Positions 25,901-34,021 of a DNA stretch of 64,000 nucleotides are shown here, in pieces (the first letter of the stretch is position 1; each line of letters starts with the position of its first letter). This stretch comes from Cylicocyclus nassatus (lineage: Eukaryota; Nematoda; Chromadorea; Rhabditida; Strongylidae). The notes under the pieces are model-generated. The model was not told the DNA's origin, did no database searches, and worked only from the letters and a program-made list of their open reading frames with translations. The stretch spans positions 33,431,733 to 33,495,732 of the forward strand of contig CATQJL010000305.1 of assembly GCA_958299035.1 (NCBI GenBank), given 5' to 3'. The translations under genes were made by a program, and so were the position numbers.

Positions 25901-28900
25901 CTGTCGCCTGAAGGTATAAGATGTAAGAAAGGCAAGACCCCCACTGATAACTACCAACAAAAAATGTCGTTGTATCTCGTTGCCAACTTTACATAAGCCA
26001 ATTTCACTTCCTCTTGTCTTTGCAGTCCTAAATAAACTTTTGATCAAAGAAATACTCGCGATTAAACCGACAGAACCTATTGTTTCTGTTTCTTTCGCCG
26101 TCTGCAACCACAGTGATAGAATAATGCTGTACGATATTTTATAGACGGAAAGAATTACACGTACTAAGGCATGGGGAATCTCGTTTAGATTTGATGAGAA
26201 GGATCAAATCATGAAATCACATTTAGCGATTCTCGAACTCTTCATGTCATGATCAGAGTGCCGCATATACACTGTTCCACTTATGTGTTGAACTTATGAA
26301 AGCATGACTCTATTGGAAGAAAAAGACAACGCAATGATGAGAACGAAACAAAGAATACAGTTTCAACCCAGTTTAGGCGGAGATTGGGTCGGCGGGCATC
26401 CTCTTCGCAATGGTTCGTGCTGTTTTGCAGCTACAGTATACCATATCGTTTTGCGAGTCTTCTTCGGGAACGGCCATAGGTTGTCGGTGTTGTCGATGTT
26501 GTCGGTGTTGTCGGGGTTGCCGAGGTTGCCGGTCGTTGTAGGACCTCATGATAGCCTCCACGTTTCGCGCGCTCTCTAAACTGTCTCTGACCCCGACAAC
26601 TCCGACATCACTGACAACACTGACAACACCGACAACATCGACAACCTATGGCCGTTCCCTTCCTCCAATCTTTGCTTGTAAGATGCCAGCGCTGTGCGCT
26701 CGCTAAATCTTGAGCGATGCGGAAGCCCTGACAGAATTTTTTTGTCTACTCCGTATTGATACAGACTGTAAGTGAGTTAACGCACTACGTAATGGTTAAG
26801 ATGTATTGTTTGCCATTAACTCTTAATGCAAGTTTGACGTGCACCTCCCACGCTTTTGCATAGCGGAACGGCCGGCGGCCGGTAAGACCTCCTCGCTTAG
26901 TCGTCGGCCATCAAGCCTCGTCCAACTTACTGGACCGGCTGGCGTTAAAATGGCTATTATCGCACGCTCGCCGGCAGGTACGAGTGTTTGAGAAAGCAGC
27001 AGAGAGCACGCAATACATATTACAAACACTACAAATTTACATCAGCTGTCTGCGCAGGGTGCAGCCTACCGGCGGCATACAGTCCTCTGCCCGCTTGCGC
27101 CAGTTTGCGAACTCTTTGGCGTAGAAGCTAGGCAGCAACTAAACGTCTTTTGAGTATTTTCGTCTCATTTTAGCAACCTATTCTCTCAGAATTTTTGGAA
27201 TGGCGCGTCGAAGAAGTTGCAGAAACTTTCTCAACAACTTTCAGGTTGTGCTGGTCTACCGCTTAGTTATAAAGGAAAAAGCATACATTTAAAAGAGCTC
27301 TTCGAGCTCTACCAGTCTTGAAATGTGCTAAAGAAATCTATTTTTACAGACAAAAAGGCAAAAAACTTCAGAAAGTGCTTGATGAATGCCAAGTGGGATC
27401 ATGGCCCAAGCACAGATTTTGAGTAATCTCTTTGGAAAAAAAAGATCTTGTTAAGTTTCTTATTACCAGAGTATGCAATAAGTTGGTAATAAATTATCAA
27501 CTACACGAACTGGCCGACACTGCGGATACGCGAGGCGCGACTTAAAAGTTGCGATAGCACGACTTGTACAACGGCAACTCGCACCGATAGAGCTTTTCGC
27601 GGCGAAATGCGGTTGCTGCAAAGACAGCCAATGAGTGCGGTCAGTGAGTTACTATAGACAAAATATATTCAATTTTGTGAACAACTGTTTAGCACCTAAA
27701 AACAAAAAGAAGCAACCCATTGTTAGTACCAGGTGACGCAGAAGTGTTGCTTTGTCAAACATACCGTCATGAACCATGTTTAGTTCGCGTACCTCTCTTT
27801 ACCCCAAACGCGACTGTCCAAGAAGGTACCATTTGATTCAGCTGGCCTGGCATCGGCAAAGGCGGGGCTTCGTGACCTAACTAAGGCTAGGTAATGATCA
27901 AAGAGCACTCGCGCGAGAGAGACGCAGGTGCGTCGCGGGCGCGAGCGATCTCAATTAGATCACAAATCCCCGCCCTAATGGTGCCAAGCCAGTTAAATCA
28001 AATGTTAGAAAGTAACACTCACCTTATATCAAGCCTTCGATCATTTCACTCACTTCTGTGTGTTATTGGAAACAATTCTCAACGAGACATACAATCAATG
28101 AAGAAAATGTTTAGTTCTACGGCGCACAATTACGAAGGCATCCCTTTTCGACAAGTTGAAGCTCCGCTATTCACCGCAGCCCTGCTCGATGTTCCACTTC
28201 TAACTCCAGCAAACACTCCAGGCACTAATACTCCAACAGCATCTGGCCTAATGCCGGCTTTACCTGTTGCATACATTAATGCATCACCCGCTTTGCCTGC
28301 ACACGCGACTCCCATTGCAGCTCAATCATCTGCCATCATGGTACGTGAATCTAGTCTTTTTCGCGTTAAGCTGAACAAAATATTCATTAGTACAGCTCAG
28401 TCATGAGCAAATAACATTTGTTTCTGCGTTTTATGTCCTACTTTTATGAAAGCTGTATTTTTCACACTTTTCCCACATACTTTTTTGCAGCCATCAAACA
28501 AAATTAGGAACGTTAGGTAAGCACGTGAAAGCTGATATTTGGGGGAAGGGCCAAATAAGGCACTGCTCAAGCGACAGGACTGGGGTTGAGATATCCATCT
28601 CCAAGCCACTCTGTGTTATCGTATTTATAGGACAGAATTCAGCGCTTTTATGTTGTTGGGTAGAGACTTGCCGTGAAAAGTCCCCACGCAAAATCCTAAG
28701 CTGATATAAGTCGTCCGCTAAATGAAATTTCAGAGAAGGTGCCGCAAGCTGCCTTTGATAGCACCATGAAGAGGATTCAACGTTGAAATTTGTAGCATGC
28801 AATCTCGTGGAAATCTTGTAACCCAAGAAAAATTTGGAAAAACTAACTTAACCAAGGTAATGGTACAAAGCGGGTATCAGGGTATTTTCTCTTGTTCAAG

Positions 28901-31090
28901 TTCAATTCCTAAAACGATGGAGTTTCAAAAGGTATAGGTCTGAACTGAGATCTCGCACCTTACCAGATGCACAACTTACTGCTTTTTAGATCAAAAAATT
29001 AGCTTCGGGATTCTCAAAGAGGGGTTTATGAATTACTCATATTCAGCTCAGCATATCTTCTACATGGTTGCATACCCAATAGAAAAGCACTCGCGCTATT
29101 TTTCGGTACTAGATTGATGGAAGGTTTAAAACATTGTTATTGTCGTCCTCAGCCCACTAGTCGCTCGGTGGTCAAATTCGAATTGAAACGAGAGTAGGCC
29201 GGCTGCTGCAGAACGCAGCATCCTCAGTCCTGTTCAAACTCACTTATGTTTTTCTATATTTCCTTCATCGTTTCATGCTAATTTTTGTGTTTCAACGGTT
29301 TTCTTAGTTAAACAATCTTCTTGTGAGCAATGTTTCATGTTGACTTGGATAAACTATGCTGATAGAATTTTGTGACATATTACTATACCGAAGCTTCAAT
29401 ATACATTACTCCCAAACAAGAACTTACGGGCAAAAATTTCCTACCTTCACAGTCTTTCCAAGCTCAAACTGTAAGCAGAACTGAGGAAAGAGCATAGCTG
29501 TATGTAACATTGCTCAGTAACAACAGAGTCGAACATTTTCATCACGAGTATTGTTAAAACACGAAAACAGCATGCAGCGACAAAAGAAAAAACAAAGAGA
29601 AACACGCAAAGCTTTGATTGAGAACTGGCGGTGCCGCGCTCTACCGCTGTCGGCCTGATCTAGTTCAAATTCAAATCTGACCACCGAGCTACTATTGGGG
29701 TGAGAACGACTTGTCACAGATCTTTTTCTCTGGTCCGCAGAGCGTATTGAATCTTGCAGTTTAAGAGATTGATGAAGCAAAAAATTATGAACAACTAGCT
29801 GGCATACGGGGCTCCGCCCGGCCCTCTCAAACACTGTGTTAAAGGCAGTAGAAATTTCGGGGGTTAGAAGCGGCAGAGAAAGATCGGATTTTGGCCGATA
29901 GGTTCCATATGGGGGCTCCTACCCTGTGACCTTGTTTTGTCACGGGTCTCATTCTGCCGATCTACTGTCTTTAAAGGGTACTATCTATTCCTCTACAAAC
30001 CTTTTCTTTGCCCGCTTCTATCCTACTGCCGTTTCGTCTTCGTAATCAGCATGCCTCCCACTTACCTTGTGTGACTTTCGGCCGCGGTGATCAACTTTGC
30101 AGAAAATCGATAAAATCGATAAAAGTAATCCAAAAATACAAAAATTTTGTACTCGTAATCGGCATGCTCACCTACCCCCCCCCCCCCTCCCTGTACAAAT
30201 CCCAGCACCGTAGGTCAAACTTTGCAAAAAAATCGATAAAATCGATAAAAGTAATTGATAGCTCTAAAAACTAATATTGTATTCGTAGTCAGCAGCTCGA
30301 TTAGTGTATGTCGAAAGGCGTGCTTTTCGGCAGTCGTCATTGCCAGGAGGGATTTGTACTCACGAAAGCGGTCTTTCCAAACTCCTAATTTTGTCATCAT
30401 ATGAAAAATAGTAACAGAGGATTACTAGTTGAATCCCGAAAGTACTAAACCAATTTCGAACTTTTTTCTGGTTTTTCTGATTACTGACAACTTCAACGCG
30501 CCATTCAACCGTCTCCCCATTACCTCCCTATGCCAACTCCCAGCCCCGTAGCTCAAACTTTGCCATCGAAAAATGGATAAACTCGATATTGATCGATGAC
30601 AAAAAATGGCCTAAGACCTTATGACCCTCCCGCCCCAAAGTGTATGTGTGCCAAGTTTGGTCCGGATCGGTTTGGAAATGAAAATTTCTATTCGGAATAT
30701 ACGTACAGACACACAGACACATATACAAACAGACATTCAGCTTTATATATAAGACTGGTTTTCCACTTTAGACACTTTATAATGTACTTGTCATTCGATA
30801 TACTTATGCTCAAATCTATGGCCTTTATTCTAGTCTTTTTCCGACCATGCTCGCGGTCTTGGACTAGGTGATGTTCGAGCAGTAACTTCATCTGTGATAC
30901 TCAACAACCTTGTCTTTTTTGGAACCTCGGTAACAATGATCAGCACATTGAATTTCTCCCGTAATTTTTTGTAGTTCAGATATTTGTTGGTTGCATCCGG
31001 GTAGACGGGCCGCTAGCTCCATCGAAGCTAGAAGCTGAACAAAGTGCGGTTGTTTTTGCTTCCAATTTATTCAACATACCGCTGCACTGA
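13963..31090 (+). CDS. A1CF/RBM46/RBM47-hnRNP R type RNA-binding protein
   Basis: This is a scattered multi-exon gene for a nuclear or cytoplasmic RNA-binding protein. Best exons, all in compatible phase 0: 14210-14365 (end of RRM2, RNP1 RGFAFVSF), 19254-19325 (GRALTVDWARAEHTV, matching the 'hGIAVDWAEPE' linker of A1CF), 19872-19952 (RRM3 RNP2 NLFIRNIAPGTSE), 20435-20536 (RRM3 RNP1 YGFIRFHKR, then EAALEKFNGV) and 23733-23801 (probable last strand of RRM3). Probable further exons at 25679, 28115, 28491 and 30980 carry a proline/alanine-rich linker and the end of a dsRBD. A first small exon, 13963-13993 (donor GTTAAGG) or to 14021 (donor GTAAGT), is uncertain: only the former keeps frame with 14210. 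RRM1 and the start codon were not found. RRM2-linker-RRM3-dsRBD order points to A1CF/RBM46/RBM47 rather than hnRNP R. The introns hold at least six transposons. Confidence 0.75.
15000..15481. repeat. Head-to-head pair of the 'GTGGCGGTCGCAGGA' family
   Basis: 15.00-15.28 kb carries the family on the minus strand, ending 'gatcctgcgaccgcccactggc'. 15.29-15.48 kb carries it on the plus strand, starting 'cagtggtggtcgcaggatttcc'. The two meet at about 15285, forming a palindrome across 'actggctttaagcagtgg'. A fragment of the same family follows at 16.65-16.75 kb, just beyond the MITE that begins at 15482, so the MITE probably inserted into it. All of this is intronic to the RNA-binding-protein gene. 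Confidence 0.6.
15482..16632. mobile_element. Mariner-type MITE with ATTAGGTTGTACC termini
   Basis: The left end is 'attaggttgtaccaaaag' and the right end 'cggcacaacctaat'. The arms match for more than 200 bp ('gttcgttcgcaccattttc', 'cctgaattgttcgttaatat'). The centre (15.78-15.96 kb) has a second palindrome containing 'gtgcaaagtttgcgctgatt'. It is non-coding, with TA at both borders. Confidence 0.8.
17062..17690 (+). pseudogene. Decayed mariner transposase
   Basis: The C-terminal part of a mariner-family transposase can be read in broken frames between about 17.38 and 17.66 kb: NTANVVEIVLHDL, then YPTYSPNLALSDYHFF, which is the family's 'hPpYSPDLaPSDYHLF' block holding the last Asp of the DD34D triad, then KRWLDEF, and finally CQKVVHYNKE followed by a stop. 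Stops and frame shifts separate the pieces. An upstream end, 'aattaggtcgtttcataag' at 17062, resembles the TTAGGTTG termini of the nearby MITEs, so this relic may be close to the element that once mobilised them. No right terminus was found. It lies in an intron of the RNA-binding-protein gene. Confidence 0.75.
18120..18862. mobile_element. Mariner-type MITE with TTAGTTTGGTCCGAAAG termini
   Basis: The left end is 'attagtttggtccgaaag' and the right end 'ctttcggaccaacctaat'. The arms run inward for about 300 bp as near-perfect complements ('gtcccaccat', 'aacacaatgtttttgcaag', 'cagtgcaataagatcc'). It is non-coding. One arm holds a 25-bp tandem duplication around 18.73 kb ('actcagttttagaaagcac' twice). 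Confidence 0.85.
19971..20402. mobile_element. TTAA-flanked MITE (piggyBac-type)
   Basis: The element starts AGGCAGCGTCTCGGCAGA after TTAA (19967-19970) and ends TCTGCCGAGCCGCTGCCT before TTAA (20403-20406). TTAA duplication with short inverted ends is the hallmark of piggyBac transposition. The interior is GC-richer than its surroundings and carries 'actctgcgtctctgacg'. No transposase. It lies in the intron between two halves of RRM3 of the RNA-binding protein. Confidence 0.8.
20557..21523. mobile_element. Mariner-type MITE with ATTAGGTTGTTACATAAG termini
   Basis: The left end is 'attaggttgttacataag' and the right end 'cttatgtaacaaccta'. Inward pairing continues through 'acgacgataagtcgta' and 'gatttcaatggggc'. 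The 108-codon plus-strand and 72-codon minus-strand frames in the arm (20.62-20.95 kb) are arm translations; they have no domain. Confidence 0.75.
21548..21769 (-). other. Open frame with coding-like composition, unrecognised
   Basis: The frame has 73 codons from its ATG and, on the minus strand, is open for a few codons more upstream. Words include LTQDFEYNRFHDNCDTLQKR and an acidic tail PEEEDEPN before the stop. Low-complexity helical composition suggests a coiled-coil piece. It starts only 25 bp from the end of the MITE at 20.56-21.52 kb. It may be an exon of a minus-strand gene, a retroelement remnant, or chance. Confidence 0.2.
21770..23010. other. Intronic spacer, no gene supported
   Basis: Within the long intron of the RNA-binding-protein gene. 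Overlapping short frames at 21.94-22.29 kb occur on both strands and have no family resemblance. Confidence 0.4.
23011..23275. repeat. GC-rich palindrome with CGGAGCTTGT repeats
   Basis: Outer arms 'tcagacaatcaaatgctctcag' and 'ctgagagcctgtgattgtctga' enclose inner arms in which 'tttgtcggag' recurs. The centre is 'gagcgggctcagcgggcagcgagcccgctc'. It is strongly self-complementary and non-coding (both-strand open frames are side effects of GC content). It sits in an intron. Confidence 0.8.
24380..25096. mobile_element. MITE with CTAAGGGCCGCATGC termini (copy 1)
   Basis: It starts 'ctaagggccgcatgcactaa' followed by 'ccccgcggggaggggatcgc' and ends with the complement 'gcatgcggccctaag'. The arms are complementary over about 300 bp each, including 'cggttcgt', 'caacatgttcatagtga' and 'ataggtacaca'. 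A second copy at 57.81-58.53 kb confirms the borders. No open frame of note. Confidence 0.85.
25679..25913 (+). CDS. Probable exon of the RNA-binding-protein gene
   Basis: Acceptor GTTTACAG, then 78 codons open in phase 0, which joins the phase-0 end of the 23733-23801 exon, and a donor GTATAAG in phase 1. The product is basic (VIPRRAIVRTPQ, NIVRRAIDSAWKSVE) with no recognised domain, as expected of the linker after RRM3. The phase does not join the next probable exon (28115), so another small exon would be needed. It might instead be chance. Confidence 0.35.
26468..26658. repeat. Palindrome with 9-bp GTTGTCGGT tandem arms
   Basis: The left arm, 'gggaacggccatagg' followed by GTTGTCGGT-type units, faces a right arm of ACCGACAAC-type units ending 'cctatggccgttccc'. 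Each arm is itself a short tandem array, so the whole can fold as one long hairpin. Similar architecture with other units occurs at 47.96-48.17 kb. Confidence 0.8.
26659..27832. other. Intronic spacer with GC-rich repeat fragment
   Basis: 26.84-27.0 kb contains 'acggccggcggccgg' and 'cgctcgccggcaggtacgag', words related to the GC-rich repeats at 45.3 and 48.2 kb. No exon is supported in the rest. Confidence 0.35.
27833..28002. repeat. Foldback repeat with GAGAGACGCAG core (copy 2)
   Basis: Arms 'ttgattcagctggcctggc' and 'gccaagccagttaaatcaa' enclose 'gaggcg/cttcgtgacctaac' and the core 'gcgagagagacgcaggtgcg'. It is close kin to the 63.08 kb copy. The long open frame beginning at 27894 starts inside this repeat, so its first part is not coding. 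Confidence 0.75.
28115..28340 (+). CDS. Probable linker exon of the RNA-binding-protein gene
   Basis: Acceptor AATGTTTAG, then 75 codons open and a donor GTACGTG in phase 0. The product is Pro/Ala/Thr-rich (LTPANTPGTNTPTASGLMPA and LPAHATPIAAQSSAIM), like the low-complexity linker between RRM3 and dsRBD in A1CF/RBM47. The compositional bias and the open frame support coding. Attribution to this gene rests on order, strand and phase, not on homology. Confidence 0.55.
28491..28516 (+). CDS. Possible small exon
   Basis: A good acceptor (ACTTTTTTGCAG) and good donor (GTAAGC) flank 26 bp encoding PSNKIRNV, in phase 0 with the preceding probable exon and ending in phase 2. The first half of the dsRBD should follow, but I could not place it between here and 30.97 kb. 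Confidence 0.35.
29150..29705. repeat. Foldback element with CTCGGTGGTCA arms
   Basis: The left arm 'gtcgctcggtggtcaaattcg' is complementary to the right arm 'tctgaccaccgagctactat', and pairing continues inward through 'gagtaggccggctgctgc'. It is non-coding. Minus-strand frames near the right arm (29514-29834) read the arm. Confidence 0.6.
29795..30754 (-). mobile_element. Non-autonomous Helitron (copy 1, minus strand)
   Basis: On the minus strand it begins TCTTATATATAAAGCTGAAT at 30754, continues with a GTCTGT-rich tract and 'ccggaccaaacttggcacac', and ends CCAGCTAG at 29795, with a T following. Ahead of that end is a GGGCGGAGCCCC hairpin. TC start, 3' hairpin and CTAG end with insertion next to T are Helitron hallmarks. 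The interior has 'atcgataaaatcgataaaa' repeats shared with the 46 kb copy. No Rep/helicase gene. A TTAA-flanked MITE sits inside at 29.84 kb. Confidence 0.85.
29843..29970. mobile_element. Short TTAA-flanked MITE nested in a Helitron
   Basis: 128 bp between TTAA at 29839-29842 and TTAA at 29971-29974. The ends are AGGCAGTAG and CTACTGTCT, with 'ctgccgatc' inside. It belongs with the other AGGCA-ended TTAA elements of the window and inserted after the Helitron. Confidence 0.65.
30980..31090 (+). CDS. Last exon of the RNA-binding-protein gene (dsRBD end)
   Basis: After an acceptor (GTAG at 30974 or TTCAG at 30979) the frame gives QIFVGCIRV, GPLAPSKLEAEQSAVVFASN, LFNIPLH and a TGA. This matches the strand-strand-helix end of the A1CF/RBM46 dsRBD (QLFLYKITIP ... 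DEAKTYAAEYTLQTLGIP). The position at the C-terminus supports this. The upstream acceptor would need a phase-1 partner, the downstream one a phase-0 partner. Confidence 0.6.
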   Translation: MFVGCIRVDGPLAPSKLEAEQSAVVFASNLFNIPLH

Positions 31091-33106
31091 TGCTGATGAT
31101 ATGAAAGGACGAAATCTGCGCTTTATCAAATCGTTCTATATGTTTTATCGTTGTTTTGTTTTGTGGATCAATACGAGGTTTTATAAATGTTCGTGCTTCG
31201 AGTCCACCAAATTTGGACCGGCTGAATAAGATCAGCAATTTTTGATAGCTCAGAGACGAGACACCAAAGCCTGAGTTGCTTGAGCTTTCCATCCGTATGC
31301 AGAGAAAAGTTTGATTCATTTTAGATTATCAAGGAAAAGATAAACACTTGAGATGAAGAACTTCATTCTCGCTCCCTTTATAGGCGCCAGTCTATTATGC
31401 TAGAAATCAAGCTATGCACCAACAATGGTCTGCATTTTTGATACGATTTCTCTCAATTCGTAATGACATATGGCGTTGATCTCACCAATCGTGGGATTAT
31501 TTGTGGTCTTCTGGCTCCACTTCAAAATTTATCCAAAGCATCATCATCTTTGTCGTAAAATCAAGAACAATTTTCAAGGTTTATCATAAAGCTTTGAATT
31601 ATCGCAAGGCGAATGTACGCGAAATAGTCTTTGCTGGCCCTTTATTTCCACTGTAAGATATCTGATTGTGTTTTCTTATTTCTATTGGGGAATGAGGATT
31701 TTACCCGCACACAGATGGCCAGCAGTGTTGAAAAACCAACAAAATAAACCAAGCACTTCTTTCGAACAACATTGTTACGAAACAAAATTTGCGATTTATA
31801 AAACCTATCACTTGCTGGGAGCTACAGTAATTTGAAATACGTTTCGCCGCAAGTGGTCGGAAACTTTCCTTAGATAGTAATTCACAACGATAGTAATTCA
31901 CAGCTTATGTGATAGAATTGGTGGATTTGAGCAAAAATACTCCAGAAAGTTGGAAGTGAATTGAGACCAAATAACTGATTAATTGTAATGGCAGTATAAG
32001 GATAACGTCGTTCTGTCTCCATGAAGATAGTAGCACTGTTAAGTAGTCACAAGGTGAAAAAATTTGCTGTTAAATTTTGAAACGATTTTAAACAGTATTT
32101 CTTGAGTGGTGTAACTATTTTACGGTTCGATACATTAGTGAATAGTCTCGAATAACCGTACGAGGATTTCAGAGTCCAGTGATCACTTAACCTGAAGGTT
32201 CTCACTCCTTCCTGACGGAGCTTCTTTAGCTAAGATATTCTGGCCAATCATCCCTGATAATTCTTGCCACTCCAAATTGTTCGTGTCAGGAGAAAGGATT
32301 TCGGAGGAACTTAATTCAGAAATGCTCGCAAAGGATGCCATTCGACGCGAAATAAAGAAGAATTGCCACTTTGACTTTGTTGAAATCTGGGTTCGTTATG
32401 TGTACAAAATCCGTGTCATACTTTTGGCGAGTTAACTGTAAAACACAACGCGAAAAACAAAGTACACTTGTTAACAAATAACACCAATAGCTGAGTTTCT
32501 TCATGTGGAGCAAGGAGAAGCATAAGAAGAGTATGATAACATGCATGAGAAATGAACAACAACAGCAACAACCAGCTACCGAATAAACTAGACTTCATCT
32601 GATGGACGTCGAAGACGAACTGGAGACGAATTGAAGTTCTGTTCAAGGTGTCTTTCGTGTGGCGCAGACGATGAGGCCGGGAAATCAAATCGCTCTCAGC
32701 ACATCCAAGGCCCTCGTTAATGCGAAAACTGTCGATTTTCCAATGGGGCCAGTCCCGCTGCTCTAGTAAGAAGCATAGGCTCGGTGGCTACTACTTTGGC
32801 CGTAGCTGCAGGGCATTCCATTTGGTCAAAGTTCTATGCTCTTCGATAAGCAGAATATGGATAAATGTTTCGCTCGAACAGTCGGCGTCGTTCTTTGACT
32901 GCTCGGAAGTGAGTGCGTGAATCCTCGGCATGGTGGTTTCGCTGCCGAAGTCACACGTATGTGTCGATCCTTGCGGTGGATCTTCTCCGTTCCTCTTCTG
33001 ACATTTGGCTGGCCTGGTGTTTTTGGTCATTTGTGCTCATAATAAGAAGCGCTGTTGTAGGATCGTGGCCACAGCGCATACGATGATATTGGATCAAAAT
33101 TGATCC
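31091..33106. other. Intergenic, no gene supported
   Basis: Follows the end of the RNA-binding-protein gene. A minus-strand frame at 32416-32688 contains a hydrophobic, signal-like stretch (MKSSLFGSWLLLLLFISHAC), and another (32791-33030) is Ser/Thr-rich; neither has splice context or a family I recognise. Confidence 0.35.
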
Positions 33107-33690
33107 ATGCATCCGTACGTCAACTTCATAAAAGTAGTGCAATATTGCACGATTTTCTTGGTATTCGTGCACTTTTCGACATACGCGTTACCTGCTGCAT
33201 TTGCAGTAAGTTACTGGACATTATCTTGGCATTGTCGTAAAGGTCATGCTATAAGCATGACTTGCTGTGATATCTGTTATGTTACCTTACCACACCTATC
33301 AACAGCAACATTCTACCACTGCACTAACACGTGCACGTATTCATAAGCTTTTAGTTGTGTGTTAAACAAACTTCAAGCGCATATCGCTCAGGTAACGTTA
33401 ACACGCGTTAATCACCAGAATCATCGATTCAGACTATCCGGAAAGAAAATAGTGAGTTTTTCGCTGGCTTTATACACAATAGAGTTATTACATGGATGGC
33501 TCCCGAACCTAATCACTTGCTCACAACCACGGTCATATCAGGGCACTGTATACTTTTCATAGTTAACACAAAACCTAGAATAATCTAAATAAAAAAGAGT
33601 GCTGTCGAGCATGCAAGATTTGTGAGATTGCACGATTTGTAGTCACAAACAGAAGTTTCAGACGTACTTTCGAAGAAAGCTATCTGTTAA
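33107..33690 (+). CDS. Speculative three-exon secreted peptide gene
   Basis: Exon 1, 33107-33205, starts ATG and encodes a hydrophobic signal-like segment (YCTIFLVFVHFSTYALPA) up to a consensus donor GTAAGT. Exon 2, 33392-33451, after CTCAG, encodes VTLTRVNHQNHRFRLSGKKI and ends at GTGAGT. Exon 3, 33643-33690, after TTTGTAG, encodes SQTEVSDVLSKKAIC and TAA. All three junctions are phase 0 and the product would be 68 residues. The GKK after RFRLS resembles a neuropeptide amidation and cleavage site. There is no homology that I recognise, so this is a pattern-based guess. Its stop codon overlaps the TTAA target site of the next MITE. Confidence 0.2.
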
Positions 33691-34017
33691 AGGCACCGTC
33701 CACCCAAAATCTCGAATTCGATGTTTTTGTCGCTTTCAGGCCTTCTGGAAGCCCTGATTCCGAATATGAAGTCGAAAATCCGCGAAACCCCCAAAAATCC
33801 CTGTTTCGAGAACCCTCTGCAACAAGCACAGGCGCGATAAAGCATGGAAGTGGGCGGGGCGACCGAGGTCACCCCGCCTACTTTGCTACTTCCGGAGCGG
33901 ATTTCTCGCTCCAGAAGCAGTCTTTTGCGGCGAAGCTTGGGGGTTTGCCTGGTGTGGGGGCTCACACTAGTATGCCATCATAATCTCGTCAATCTCCATT
34001 TTGGGTGGACGGTGCCT
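33691..34017. mobile_element. TTAA-flanked MITE with AGGCACCGTCCACCCA termini
   Basis: 327 bp between TTAA at 33687-33690 and TTAA at 34018-34021. The ends AGGCACCGTCCACCCAAAAT and ATTTTGGGTGGACGGTGCCT are perfect complements. The interior is GC-rich and carries 'gtcaccccgcctactttgct'. piggyBac-type by target site and ends; no transposase. Confidence 0.9.
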
Positions 34018-34021
34018 TTAA

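Noticed and set aside
26468..26658. CRISPR-like alternation of short repeats
   Set aside because: The units are contiguous 9-mers arranged as an inverted pair, with no spacers and no cas genes; this is eukaryotic DNA.
33359..33562. LLHGWLPNLIT, reminiscent of the LYHGWLPDP motif of MINDY
   Set aside because: A single short match, with none of the neighbouring MINDY motifs and located 8 kb upstream of the real gene; treated as chance.
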